Assembly: GCA_013396915.1 (NCBI GenBank)
Contig: VWZL01002000.1
Span: 249,698-313,697, forward strand
Length of the DNA stretch: 64,000 nucleotides
Direction of reading: 5' to 3'
From: Stercorarius parasiticus
Taxonomy: Eukaryota > Chordata > Aves > Charadriiformes > Stercorariidae
In this document: one piece after another, positions 1-14,050 of the stretch
Numbering within the stretch: the first letter of the stretch is position 1
Layout of the letters: every line of letters begins with the position of its first letter
Notes under the pieces: generated by a model
The model's input: the letters and a program-made list of their open reading frames with translations, nothing else
The model's database searches: none
What the model was told of the DNA's origin: nothing
Made by a program: the position numbers and the translations under genes

Positions 1-841
1 CTGTATGGATTCCAGACTCAAGTTTCAGCACATGGTGCTTTGTTATATTTAATTTCAAATATATTGGGAAGGAATTGTAGGCAAATGGAGAAAGTGGTAG
101 GGAACATAGGTTTTGGGAAAGATGGACCACACTGGGGACATACGGGGAATATTTAAGGGGAAAAAATTGGATTAGAAAACCTTTATTTCAGTCTATGCAT
201 ATTCTATGCACTATACAGTCAGTAAATTTGAGGAAAATTAGTCTGGCAAGAAAAGTCATGCTTTTGAAAGCTGAACAGTTTTTAATAAGCATACAACTGT
301 TGGAATAAAAAATAAAAGAATGGGGTTAGCTGACAGGGAGAATAAAGTGGGTATTTGGAAGGAGCAAAGAAGGATTGTCTGGGGACAGGGATGCCAGACC
401 ATTATTACTGCTGCAACTAGAGAGAGAAGTGAGCAATATGTGATCTTGTGATCTTGCAAGGATTTCCTGCCCATTCTAGCTTCAATGGCTTTTTTTTTTT
501 TTTTTTTTGGTACAGACACTGTCAGCATGTGCCTGATAAATGATTATGCGTTAAATCAGGAGATGATTCTGTCACTGTTATTTAAGGATAAGTTACCAAA
601 TGATCATACTAAAAAAGTCAAAATGTCGTGGAAATCGCTTTTTTAAAATATAAAAAAACACTACACCACCACATGAAAAATAACTTTTTCCACTCAGTGA
701 TAAGACTGGCCTGTGAACTGCAATAATAAGGGATGACTTTAAACACGCCCTTTGTAAGACCAATTTAGTTTCCCAGTATCTCCACAAGTTTTCTCATCTG
801 TTTTGGTTTTTCATACGGACACTATTTTTTCTGAGATCCCA
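1..841. other. Non-coding AT-rich DNA
   Basis: There is no convincing gene. A run of 19 T lies at 490-508. The apparent minus-strand frame at 256-528 with a lysine run is a product of this T tract. Confidence 0.6.
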
Positions 842-2905
842 CTAACCTTTCAGAAGTTGATATTTAAGGATCACTTCCTCCAAGTTCAAAAATGGTCCAT
901 CCCATCAAGCAAAAGTGGCAGGACACCTGCACAGATGAGCAAGGAGCTCTTGACTGAACCTGGTCATAAAGAGGAAGTGTACAAGAGATGGAAGTAGCAG
1001 ATAGCCCAGGAGGAGTATACAGCTGCTGTCTCATCTTGCAGGGCTGGGGTTACGAAAGCCCAGGCTTAACTGGAATTGCCACAGGAAGCAGGGGATGTGA
1101 AGGAAAACAAGAAAGGCTTCCACAAATATACTTTCTACAACAGCAAAACAAAGACTAGGGAAAACACGGGCCTGCTGCTGAATGGGGCAGGGGAGCTGGT
1201 GACAAAGGACACAAAAAAAGACCACAGTACCCAACACCATCTTTGACTCAGTCTTTATCAGTAAAAATGGCCCCTGAGACCACAGGGAAAGTCTGGAGCA
1301 AGGAAGACTGGGCCTTCATAGAGGAAGATCAGGTTGGGGAGCACTAAAATAAAACGAACATACATAAATCCACAGGGCCTGTTGGGATGCACATATGGGT
1401 GCTGAGGGAGATGTCTGATTTAATTGCAAGGCCACTCTTGATAATTTTTAAATAATCATGGTGATTGGCATAGGTGCCTACAAGAAAATATCACTCCTAG
1501 CTTCAAAAAGGGCAAGAAGGAAGAGCCAGGGAATTACAGGCTGGTCAACCTCACTTTGATCCCTGGAGAGGTGATGTAACAACTAATCCTGGAGACCATT
1601 ACCAGGTACATGAAGGGTAGGAATGTGAGTAATCAGCAAGGATTTACAAGGGGGAAATTGCTCGTAATGAAATAGCCTTTTACAGTGAGATGACCAGCTT
1701 GGTGGATGCAGGGAGACCAGTGGTTATTGTTTACCTTGACTTTAGTAAGATTTTTGACAGTGTCCCATAATGCCCTCATAGACCCCATGACAAACTATGT
1801 GTTAGATAAATTAACAGTGAGGTGGATTGAAAACTGGCTGAACTTCTGGTGGGTGGGATCACCACTAGAGGGTGGCAATTAGTACACGAAGTCCAGTCTG
1901 TGATATACTACTGGTGTACCTCTACGGTTAATACTAGGACCAACGCTGTTAAACATCTTCATTAAATGGCCTGGACGATGGGAGCAATTGTACCCTCATC
2001 AAGTCTGCAGGTGATAGAAAACTAGGAGGAATAAGTAATATGCCATTGCTACCATTCAGAGGGATGTCAACAGGGCGGAGAAATGGACAAACAAGAACTC
2101 ATGAAGTTCAGAAAAGGGAACTGCGAAGTTCTGCCTGTGGGCACGGGTAATCCTCTGCAATAGTACACACTAGGAGCTGACCAGGACTGGAAAGTGACTG
2201 CAGAAGAGGACCTCAGGTCCTGGTGGACAACAAGCTGACCATGAGCCAGCAATGTGCCCATGCAGCAAAGAAGGCCAACAGCTTTCTGCGCTGCATTAGG
2301 AACATCATTGCCAGTAGGAAGAGGGAGGTAATCCTTCCCTTCTACTCAGCACTGGTGAGACACCTCTGTGTCCAGTTCTGTGTTCCCCAGCACAGGGAGA
2401 CATGGACATACTGGAGTGAGGCCAGTGAAGGGCCACAAAGATGACTGAGGGACTGGAGCATCTGATATGCAACAGGAGTCTGAGAGAGTTGGGAGTGTTC
2501 AGAGAAGGTTCATGGGGATCATACCCTTGTGTATGAATACCTCATGGAAGGGATTAAAAAAGACAGGGACTCTTCTCAGCGGTGCCCACTGACAGGACAG
2601 GAGGCAATGGACAAAAACAAAACAAAAAAACAACCAACCAAACCGTACAACTTAATCCAAACACAAGAAAACACTTTTTTTTTTTACTGTGAGAGTGGTG
2701 AAACACCGGAACCAGTTGCCCATGGAGTTTGTGGACTCTCTGTCTTTGGAAATATTCAAAAATCAACTGGACAGGGCCCTGAGCTAGCTGCCCTAGGCAA
2801 CCCTGCTTTGAGCACAGTGGGTAGACTAGACAATCTTCAGAGGTTCCTTCCACCATCAACCACTGTTGAAATTACTATTGTAAGACTGTAATTGTAGGAC
2901 TGACA
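842..2905 (+). mobile_element. CR1 LINE copy 1, 5'-truncated, decayed
   Basis: A plus-strand CR1 non-LTR retrotransposon truncated inside ORF2 (endonuclease/reverse transcriptase). Order of recognisable parts: the CATGGATGAACAAGGAGCTC-type segment (near 930), the connector with GGGAAAGTCTGGAGCAAG (near 1285), the RT opening with GAATTACAGG (about 1531-1540), the RT block VYLDFSKIFD (near 1731), a degraded GVPQGSVLGP block (near 1912) and the FADD block (near 2005), where the second position reads AGD. The C-terminal ORF2 region runs to about 2450 and the 3' UTR ends with GGTTCCTTCCACCATCAACC. The frame is broken many times and no usable protein remains. An A/C-rich expansion (2611-2647) and a T run (2676-2685) have grown inside the 3' region. 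It is closely related to the copy ending at 24020. Confidence 0.92.
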
Positions 2906-5900
2906 GTTTTTACGGTTTACATCAGCTTCATCCCTCACATTCAATATATCTACATTCAATATCATTAACTATCAGCATCACATATACGAACAAAATACAA
3001 TAAAAAGGGGATCTCAGATCAAAATAATGGAAGTCCAAATTTATTTGTTCTCACGTGATAACAAAAGTCGAAAATAAACTGACAAAAGATACATGGAATT
3101 AAGCCAGAGAATACAGTTTTCTCCATAAAGTGAATAGGAGTTTGGTTTTCCGTTTCAACAAGGACAAGATGCGTACAGTGACAGTGAATAATGTCAGACC
3201 CCCAGAATCTTCATGGAACATACAAAGGTGCAGCTTCAGGATAGAGTAGCAGCCTTTGTGTGAATTTTATTTCTTGGCTTGCTGAAATTGAAATGTTAAC
3301 AGCATTTAGGGTATGTTTTGATTTTTATTTTTTTAGTTTATAGGGATAATTGCTTTAGCAGCAGTAGCTCTAATTGTAGCAATTAGAAATGTCACTTGTT
3401 TCCTCTTTAAAAAAAACTCCGGCTGAGAGTGTGGAAAGAAATTATAAAAGAAGTGAGATTAAAGGTAGTGAAGACTTCCCATGATGGCATATTTCATTTA
3501 TACTCCCACTAAATAAAGAGGCAGCAGGGTGGTTTTCATTTTTGAGCTTAACATGCAATTTTGAGAAGAAAAAAAAACATGACCACATGAAGGAATCACG
3601 CAGACCACAAAAAATTCTGCCTATCTTATGAGATCATCTGCTTTTCACCTCAACAAATGCTAAATTTTCCATTTTCTAATTCCCTTTGTCCTGATGTTCT
3701 TCTTACCCAGAGACAGGTGAGTGACAACAAAAGCTTAGAGACTAGACAAAAAATATATAACTAAATGAACTCATAAGATCTGTCCTACATTTTGTATCCT
3801 TTCTCTTCTTGTGCCCTCACACTGTATTGGTAAAGCTAACCAGCTCACTGACTGTTGCATCTTCTGTGCATTTATTGCAGTGATTGTGCACCTGGGAAAA
3901 GAAAAAGAAACTCAAAGACATTTGTTTCCAAAGAGCTTCCTGAAATTTTCCTAGAAATATGTTGTATGCCCAGCCTCTCTCAGTTGTGCAAGCTAAACTG
4001 CCCCATCAACTGCTTCATCCTCTGGAGAGGCAGGTAATGACAGAGGAGCTCGGTAGTTCTTCCTCTTGCCCCGTCCTCGGTCTTCATAAAGCAAACACTA
4101 ACAGTGCCCACCTTGGCTACCCAAGTGAAACGCCACAGGCAAACAGTAAATCGCTGACGGAAGCATGTCATTGGTCAGAGACGGAGCAGAATTACACAGG
4201 CATTAGCTTTTTATATTGCTTTTTTCATCAGCTTTTACTCAGAAAATGGGTATCCCAATGTCCTCAAAGTCACAGCAGCTGCTTTTGATGGCTCTCTCTC
4301 ACAAATCCATCTCAAAATCTACATCTCAATCTCCATTTTACAGAGATTCTGGGCATGCGACTGAAATTAAGGCATGCCAGCTGTACCAGCCAAACTGAGA
4401 GAGGAATGAATTTTTAAAGGAAAGATAAAGAGACAAGGCATTTGGGTGGCCTTTAGATGAATAGCTATGGTAATCCTAGTAGTGTTCAAGGGCTCAGTTT
4501 CAGATGCTATTAATACACTAAGCAGCTGCATATTTAAGCCACTATTAAACCATTCTCTTAGCCATACAGGCTGCACCTTTCTAGCAGCCTAAGTGCAATT
4601 TCTTCTTTTCAGCCAGCATGTTGCATATTTAACAGTCTATTACATATCCTAAGGTAGTCCAAAGTGAAACACAACAGTTATTTTATAAAACACTGATTTG
4701 CAGCTCAGTATCATTTCCTGGTACATCACATCACATATAACATAACACAAGATGGTCACTGACTGCATGGCTTTTGAGAAGAATATTGCTATTAGGGATA
4801 AAAAGGCAGAAATACATAGCAGAAATATCGTGAAGAAAAGGCTTTACTGCACTAGACTACAGAGTCTTTCACTATATTTCAAATTTTTCCCTTTATCCTC
4901 CAGCAAGCGGGACATGCAAAGTGAATTTAATTCTGGATAATTGCTCAGGTACTCTTGTGACAGCACTTTATATGAGGAAAGAAGGGAAGGGTGAAAGTGT
5001 GAGGTCTCGTTGTTACATGTAGAATATAAATATTTTCCTTGCAATAAGGCAAGAGATTGGAGGTCAAATAATTGTCTGGAGAAAAGACAAAAGGAGGAAG
5101 GAAAGAAGAAAGGAAATTATTGAGACATAAGAGATTGGCATATACTTGACATAATAGCTGACTGGGAAAAAGAACAAACAAATATGTATCTTCAAAAACA
5201 AGCATATATGACAAGATCAAGAGAAGTTTGAATATGTATCAGTTAGGACCTTTGGATGGTTTGAGTTTTGATCTCCCTTTAAAGAAGGCCTATTATCATC
5301 AAGCTTTCAAGCAAGAAGGTATGAATGTAGATTAAATCCAGTGATAAACTACAACCTAGAAAAAGTTCTGTAGAAATTGAATTTTGGCTGTGAAATGAAT
5401 ACAGGATCAGACTGTGTTTCAATTAGTGGAATTTGTTCTTAACCATGTGTTCCACATCTTGAATTAATATTAGTGCCTTCCCTGGAGTGGTTTTGGAGTC
5501 TTAAATAACTCTGCTTCAAGAAAACAACGAGAACAATAAACAGGTGGGAGTGGCCCTGATCAACAAGAGTGATGTCCAAAGGCATTGTTCTGGGTAGCAG
5601 CAGCAGGAGCATCCAACAATGTCTCCTCTCCAAGCAGACTGCAGATTAGGTTGTGTGAATGCCAGGGTTGTAAAGAGAAGAAAAACAGGCTTATCATTGC
5701 CTTCTGACATCACTGCAAATGTACAAAGTCGGGGGGAAGAGGGGAACAAAGAAATACATTAATGTTAACAGATTTTTTCTGGTAAATGAATTATGATTTT
5801 TATAGAGAAAAATCAGTTAGCTGAACAAATATCACTTACTCTTTGCAAGTTTTCATTTTAGAATCTTTTCAAAGGGAAACATTTTAAAGATGGTAACTTC

Positions 5901-8900
5901 CCTGAAAGTAGTGCACGAAAACATCTAGCAGCTGAGTTCAGTTTCCTTTAAAGACCATTTTACCATGGCAAATAAAGATTGAAGGGCAAGATACCTAATA
6001 CATTTGTGCTATCAAAATATTAGTACAAGTTCAGTTTTCCGTTAACAATTCTGTGCCATACGTTTAGCTTATAAAAGATCAGGCATCCATTTCTGTGCAT
6101 AACATCCCCAAGAGAGCTCCTCTGCTATGACCTTCCAGATATCCTCCAAGAGGTCTCAGTCATTTCTTCAGCCCTGGTCACTGGATCTTCAATGAAAATC
6201 ATAGAAGTATAGCCTAGAGCATACCTCAGTTATGAAATCCAGTGTACTGACAACTTCAGTAATAAAGTAGAGGTCGACATCCAGTCTCCTTGTGGCAGTA
6301 ACCATGGGTTGTCCCCTCATTAGAGGAATTCTTCTGCTTATGTGAGGACTATACGGTTACACTTCCCTCACTCATGGGGGTTTCCGTCTGAGCTGAACTT
6401 TGTAGAGTTTCCTGGAGCTTTGAACAATGATGCGAAGATGGACAAATATGGGATAGTTAGTTTCTGTATTTCTTCTGAAGGCTGCTCATCACATCATACC
6501 GTTTTTTTAAATATGAGGTGAATTAATATTGTGAATAACTAGCATCTTGTTCTTTTACACTTAGTGAGCTACTGTAGCATTTTTCCTCTGCTCTACTTTA
6601 TCTTAACAGTGATAAATCATTAACTCTTTTTTAACTCTTTGTTAACTCATGCCTTTTATATTATTTTTTCTGACTTGTTTCCCTGAGTCACCCTTGCACT
6701 CTAGAAGCATTAAGAACCGTCCCCAGCTTAATCGTCAGGCCTGTGAATCCCACAGTTCACATCCTAACTTCAACAGTACTTTAGCCCATTTGCAGCCCTG
6801 GAGTCCTTAAACTGTTAATGGCCGGAAACTGAGGCTGTAACGAGGGTGTGCTGGACTTAGGCACTGAATTGGTGTGAATCCACCAATATCTAGGGCTGTT
6901 TTGTCTTATTCCTATTTGTCTATATTTGTTTATATTGCAAGTAGTGGATTTTGCTTCTGACACTTCTTAGAAGTTGCAGTTGTTACTTCACCCTAGCATG
7001 TGAAGGCCGATGAAACATGGTATAAAAGCCAGTGCTTTCCTTGCTCTGCCATGATGTTTCCGTATGATAAGAGGCATCACTCATTTGGCATTCTGCAGGA
7101 GTTGCTTTTTGCAGGGCAGGGTATGACAAAAGAAGATTTTCCCTTTCTCTGGTGCAGCCCATCGTCCATTTGGCTGGCATTTGCTCATTGCTAAGCAGGT
7201 ACATGTTGTAGGATTGATGTGGGATGCTGAGCTGTTCCTCTTTGTTTTTCTTTCTCTTTAACTCTGCAATTGCTTTTAGCCTGACTCTCTTCTCTGCCTC
7301 TCTCTCCCAGAGATGGACATATGATTACCTCAAGTATTTAAAGCTGCACAAGCTGTTTGCCTGAAGCATATTTTCTTTGGATTTGATAGGAAAGGCTTGA
7401 GAGCTCAGCTGTTGTTCAAGTGAGGGAATATGACGGTAAACCAGACAGAACATCTTTGTATGCACAGGATAATTCCTTGAGATCCTGCACATGCCCAGTG
7501 TTTTATAGGTAAGTCCCAAAATTGTCATTGCCACTGTCACTGTCACTGTACAACTAGAGGAAAGCTTTGGATTCTTTGCATATCTTTCAATTGATCTAAG
7601 CTTTAACATATGACTGCTTTATCTCACAGTAGCCTCACAACAGTGAACAATGTAAGCAAAGAGTGTTAATTAATACTTCATAGGGATCAACAGCAAAAAT
7701 TTTGTTTCAATACAAATCTCCTCCCATAATTTCACTGATTTCTCTTCCTTATGACCACATATTAAATAAAACCAGGACTGTGAAAATAATGAATTTATCC
7801 AGAAATCCTGCATGGGATCTCTGTCCAGAGCAGCTGTAAAGCGATTTAAGATTTACTCATCTAAGATTGGAATCAATTTTAACAGATTTGGAGAGCTTGT
7901 GAATATCATGTCTTCATGAGAATATCCTATCACCAGTGATACATACAAACAGCCACTGATGTGTACCCAGAAAAATATGGTAACCTTTTAATGATGACCG
8001 AATCTGCTAAGATGTTCCATTCAAATGCACAGAATACTCTTCACCCAGTATTTTCTGGTCTTCCTCATGGGACTCTTCAATTTGAATAATAAAAACCCTA
8101 CAGAGCATTGGGGGCACAAGGACTTAAGCTACTTATACTTCCAAGAAATATACCTGCAGTGTATCTGGAACCACCACTTTGCAAAGGTCTGGCAGACATT
8201 GGAATCGTCACTTTTCTGGCACATTTCTTCTTACACTGAGGAGCTAAAACTGAAGGATATTACAGAACTTTCTCCATTTTATTTGGGTGTTGTGTTCAGT
8301 GAATTTCATAAGCTTGTCTTCATAAACCAATAAATTATTAATTTCTTTTGCTGTTTAACTAAATCTTTTGCACTGACAAAGAAAAATGCTTTAAAACATA
8401 AGAAATGACAGTCTTAAAACAAATGTGACATGAACCCACATCATCTCCTCCATGATCCAAAGACAATAAATACAGCATCTGAACTAAGCCACTTGACATC
8501 CTTTAAGCCTAAATATTCCATTATTAAGGTTCTCCTGGAATTCTGAATTAATGTTACTCCTTCTCCCCACATCCACAGTGATCATTCTAGCTATGAACCA
8601 TAGACCCCCTTACACTCACCTGCCTTCTTGCGCCAGTGACGTTGTGTTTTACAGCAGTGTAACATGGAGACTACACTGCTTTATCTCACTGAGCGTTTTG
8701 GGTGACTTGGGAATTTAGGGTGTTGTAACAGAATAATATACGTTTCAGAGTTTTCTTAGCAAATTGGCAGGGCTAAGAAATGTGCATATGATATTTTGGA
8801 TTACGAATTCTTCACATATGCAGAGCAAGGCACTATGGACGTTGAAAGCTCTAGAAAGCACTTCTGGCATACATTATGAGGCCTCCAAGCAAACTCTATT

Positions 8901-11900
8901 ATTATTTTTCTCCTGCTGTATTTACTTCAAAAGTCACATGTGGTGATGAATTCTTTAAGGAAAAGTATTGATAGGCTGCATTGAAAGGGGCTAGCATTTG
9001 TCAGCATGCTAAGAGACTACCCCACCAAACAATGCCTTTAAAAAGTAGACTTTTTTGTTGTTGCAATATTCAGATGATTATTTTTCTAGCATAAATGGTT
9101 AGGATGAATGGGTGATATCTCCTTTTTTCAACCAACATGATTGGAGTAGATTAACACTTGCCTAGGCACACCATAAAATTTTTATTCTCTGTGTAGTTAA
9201 AGTAGAAATGTTTTCCTTTCAGTGATTTTAAAGATTCAAGTTGGTCTTTCACAAATACAAAGCTTTCAAAGTCATGTCTGTAGATTTGACAAATATTATT
9301 TATAAAGCAATGTACAATTTAATCAAAGGAAGATATGTAAACTTTGAGGACTGAAATTAACTACAAATGACAAATTCAGTGATAGAAATAAATTTGGTTG
9401 TTTATAATAGTCTTCTTTAGGATTCTGATGCTGTTTCCTAATTGTAAAGCTATAGCCAGCAGCTGAGGCATAGCTTTTACATATTTTTTGTGGTTGGAGT
9501 TTTAGACCTGACTTTATACTGGTATAAAGAAGTCAGACAATGGAAACATGCAGTTTTCAAATCATTGTCATCACAATATTGTCATAATATTTTTAAAAGT
9601 GGCACATTTTTTATCTGGGGCTTTTATTTGCTATAGGTCATTATTATTTTTTTTTTCCAAAAGATGGCTTTAAAACAGTTTATGTACAATAGAGTACATC
9701 CTAGTATTTTGAAATGAGATTGTCTTATTAGTCAACAGCCCGTAATGACTACAAAGGAAGAACATGGGAAGCATCACTTGCTTTTACGGTCCAGCTCTCC
9801 TGCAAACTGAGAGCATACATTAGCAAACACTCTATTTTTTGTTCCCATTTTCATTCCTCTTAATTTTGTTTATAGCACAAGAAAATCTGCACGCAAGGAA
9901 AACCAACGTGTGCCACATCTTACAGAGAAATAAATCAGTAATCAGGCAATGCATTTCTGGGCAAATACAGTAAGCCTGCAGTAGTACTGAAAGGCAGGGG
10001 AGCATAAGCCAAATTGCTCAGAAACGTGCCACCTGGAGAGACTGATGAAAATGACCTTAAACATAAAAAGTGCAGCAGTCAAACTTGTCTGTGAGTTTAG
10101 GAGATCTTATAGATGTAACTATGAGATCACCAGCAGCCAACGCAAAATCTTCATGTCTGTCACACACCTCTAACTATTTCACACTTTACTATGTTTCCTT
10201 AACATAGAAAGTAATTAACAATTAACCGATGTAAAAGCCTAAAAGTGTGTGAGAGAAAGGACAGCAAACCACACTTCTACAAAAGACTGAAGCATATTTT
10301 AATGCCACCTTGGTTTTGGGTCATCCAGTTCTATTGCTGAGGAAGCCAAACCTGGAGTATCCCATATTTCATCTGTAGCTGGTGAGAGTTAGTCTATGAA
10401 GATCTACCATGAAAATTTAGTCTTAAACTTTAAACATCACAAGTACAGGTCTTCGCTGTCTGACCCAGAGCAATTAAATTCAAGCATTTTCCTTTGTAAT
10501 TTCTACAACTTGAGGGAAATCAGGATCTATTTTTGCCAGACAACAGTTTTGGTATTGTCCTACCTGAAACATTATATAGAAGTTATTTTATAGCGTAAGT
10601 ATGAACTTCTGAGAGCCTTAGGGTTTGAAAATGTTTGAATTTGATGTAACTGATATGGTATATGAAAAGAAGGATCACATCTTTTACTCTCAATGCAAAA
10701 GAATAAACACATGTTCCTCATCAGTAAACTAAGTTCACTGATAAGATAAAGAAATGGGTGTTCATCTATTGTTTCTCCAGTTATACTCAATTTTCCTTGA
10801 ATCAACAACAGAAACATAATTAGTTTCAAGCAATGCAAACACATTTGTGAAGTTGTATCCTTTTGTTAGTCATTTTATTTATTTTCTACTTCTAAGCATT
10901 AGTGCTGAAAGTAATTAAGATCTTCTCAGCTGCTGATATAGGATGTGGTTACGGGTTGTTTTGATTGTATATGATTTTTTGAATGAATTATTATCTTTGC
11001 TTTCTACTGGTGATTCTAAAAAACTTCTTTCAGTGTCTGGGAATTATGTCTGTTTTCATATATCTGACTTCAGAGAAATGAAGATAATGAAATACAGCAA
11101 GTCAACACGATGCCATGCCATTTCCTGCCCAGAAATTATAAGTCTTTCAGCATAAAGTCTGTTCTTGGGGAGATTTCTGACCAATTTCCCAAACAAAGAG
11201 CTTTGATAAGAACCTAAACTTCAGGGTACTTTATCTACAGTAGTAATCCTTTTGAGGTCTGCCTTTCACCAATATTTATAAGCAATTCTGCTTTGACAAA
11301 GAACAATTTAAGCAGATCTAGCTAACTAAAAAATCTCACTAAATCAAGGAAGGATGAGGGTTTACAGAATTTCAGCAGTTTTCTAAGGAATGGCATGACA
11401 CTGAAGATCCCTGTCATGCCTGCAAGGTTATTCAGACATCTTACACGGGCTGAAAGACTATGTTAAACTTGAGAAATTGAAGAGAACAAATTAATTGACA
11501 GTAATTAGGTTATTGGACTGTATTAGTTTATTTTTCTACCAACCATCATAGAGCAAGTGGGTTAATCCTTTGACTTTCAGCTATGTACAATAGAAATAAT
11601 AAATCCTATTGGTTTCAGGGTCCATGGTTTGAAGAAGCTGTACATGTGCTGGTATTTTCTTATAATCTTTTCTTTTTTGATATTCTTCCATTTAATTCAG
11701 AAATTCTGCTTTTCCTGCTCTGCAGAATGTTGTGCTTTCCATGGCCCAAACATGCACTCTCAGGATACAGCCTGAGGCAGAAAAAGCGAGATGGAGAGCA
11801 GGAGTATCCCAACAATTCTGTAAGTCTTTGTATCCTCCAATATGTAAACAAAATCTTAGTACAAAACCACTTTTTCAGTAAAATGAAGGCAGAGTACACT

Positions 11901-14015
11901 GTTAGGAAAACAGGAATATGAAAGCAAGATAAAGTGTTGTGAATACAACAGCTAAAAAGGAAAGAATCATTACTTGTTCCACAGGTACTTTATCGCATGG
12001 CATGCAGTAATTCATGATAATTAAACAATGGGAGATTAATTTCAAATTCTTTCATAATTTGCTAGATAGTCTCAATTTTTTCTAATGTGGGAAAAGTGAA
12101 ATTAACATTTCCTGCCTGCATAATACATGTCAGAAGCCTCTGTTTGTTAGTACTCAGAGCCCACTGTAGCAGGCTCTTGCTGTCTTGTTCACAAATTCTC
12201 CCCTCAGTCAGTCTTTTATAAGCAGACAGAAAGATGATTTAGTTCCCTTTAACTCTCTCATAGAGCCATTCCCTCCAGGAAAAAGGCATAAAGATTGCTG
12301 AACACTCAAAAACAGTGCTGAGAAACCCCCTTATCTATTTGCCTACATTTTCGTGTTTGAACTCAAGTCAGTGTCTGTAAGGTTTTCTTTTTCTTTTTTT
12401 TTGTCAATGGAATAGCAAACAAATATAGCTTGTATTATGCTGATTTATCTCATTTTTGAATGTTTACTGTTTCCTACAGAACTATATAAGCTGGGGCTTC
12501 AAGTGTTAAAAGGATGAGTATGAATTTTGAGTCACATTATCTAGTTCTTTTCAAGTCCTGAAAATGAACCCAGTATTGTTTAGAAATATGACCATCACTC
12601 AATTCAGTCAGACTATGCACTGCATGTAGGGCAGCCTTGAAGTCTTTTTTGTTACATTCTGGCGGTGTAATATAGCAAAAAGCGTGAAACCTGAGCCATA
12701 AACGTTACTCTAGTCGTACAAAGAAATGTGCTGATGAGTACATGGAGGGCTAATCCTCTTCAAGCTGTTCTTAAACTGAAGAGGCACTGTGGACTCTAGC
12801 AACAAGGGCAACTGTAGAAGCACATATTTCTATCATCCTTTGTCTTTCCCATTTCAAGCTACGTGTTTTTGTCATTCATGTGGAGATATTGCATTTTTCA
12901 CAGACCCTCTAGTATGTGCTGACTGCTGCATGACAAAACAATTGCATAGGCTTCTTCACAGCATTCCTGCCGAAGGACAAGAGAGCAGGGATATATCAAT
13001 CTAATTTGCAAATGAATGCTCTTGACACATTTTTTTGTGTTATTATTTACTGGAAAATTGCATATTCCAAGACCCAAATATAATTAAAATTAGATTCCTA
13101 AAAAGAAAAAATGTAACTTTAAATTTGTCAGACTGTAGGAATTTGTCAGGATATTCTTAATTTTAAAGAGATAATTATGTCTCTATTTTTTCCCTAGTTC
13201 CCATTACAAGCAGCTCTGAACCCTCCCCTCAAGGAGGTCAATTGAGGTATCATTCTGGAAATGCTATGGTAATTCCTATTCACTTTGTGAGCAAAATATG
13301 ATACAGCATTATCACTTCTGACCAACATATAAACACACAAAAATAAATAAGTTCAGAATTAGTTACAAAGTGGTCACAGAAAAAGTATGCTGAAGGTGTC
13401 ACCTCCATCCTTAGCCCTCTGAGGGCCTCTCTTATAACTATACCCAATGCTATCAGACACTGCCAGCCAACGGACACTGTGATGCTGTAACCATATTTCT
13501 TTTCAGGAGTCACTTCTTGTAAACACAGAGGCTGTCAAATTGAAGGAGAATTTGTGAATACTAAAAATGCTAGCACTAATTACTATGGCAACTGCAAATT
13601 CTGATGCTAAAATTAGACATTTTGATCTACATTTCCCTTTTTCTCTGGAGGAAAAAGAAAAACAACTTAATAACATTTCATGTATCTTACTTATAATGAA
13701 AATATTTAAAAATATGTACATTCTTTTCATAGAAAATTTTTAAATCCATATAGGAATCTCAAACACAAACTGATTCAGTTGTGAAATCCATGAAAGATTG
13801 TAAATATGAACTGAAAATATGGTTTGGAAAGTAGACAGCAATAATCTTCAACTCATGCTTATCTCACCAATTATTAAAATGCTTTATTTCCAAAATAGCA
13901 AACAGCAACACTTTATGTGGATAAGTAAAAGCTTGTAAAATGTCATGCATTGAAAGAACAGCAGGAATGTCAAGGGTACGTTCAAGAGGCACAGAACATG
14001 TTGATGACCTAGAAT

Positions 14016-14050
14016 TAAAAAAAAAAAAAAATTAAATTAAAAAAAAATTA
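14016..14050 (+). repeat. A-rich low-complexity tract
   Basis: Two A runs separated by ATTAAATT. No retrotransposon body was recognised directly upstream. Confidence 0.85.

Noticed and set aside
256..528. 90-codon minus frame with a lysine run
   Set aside because: The lysines come from the T tract at 490-508; there are no motifs or splice context.
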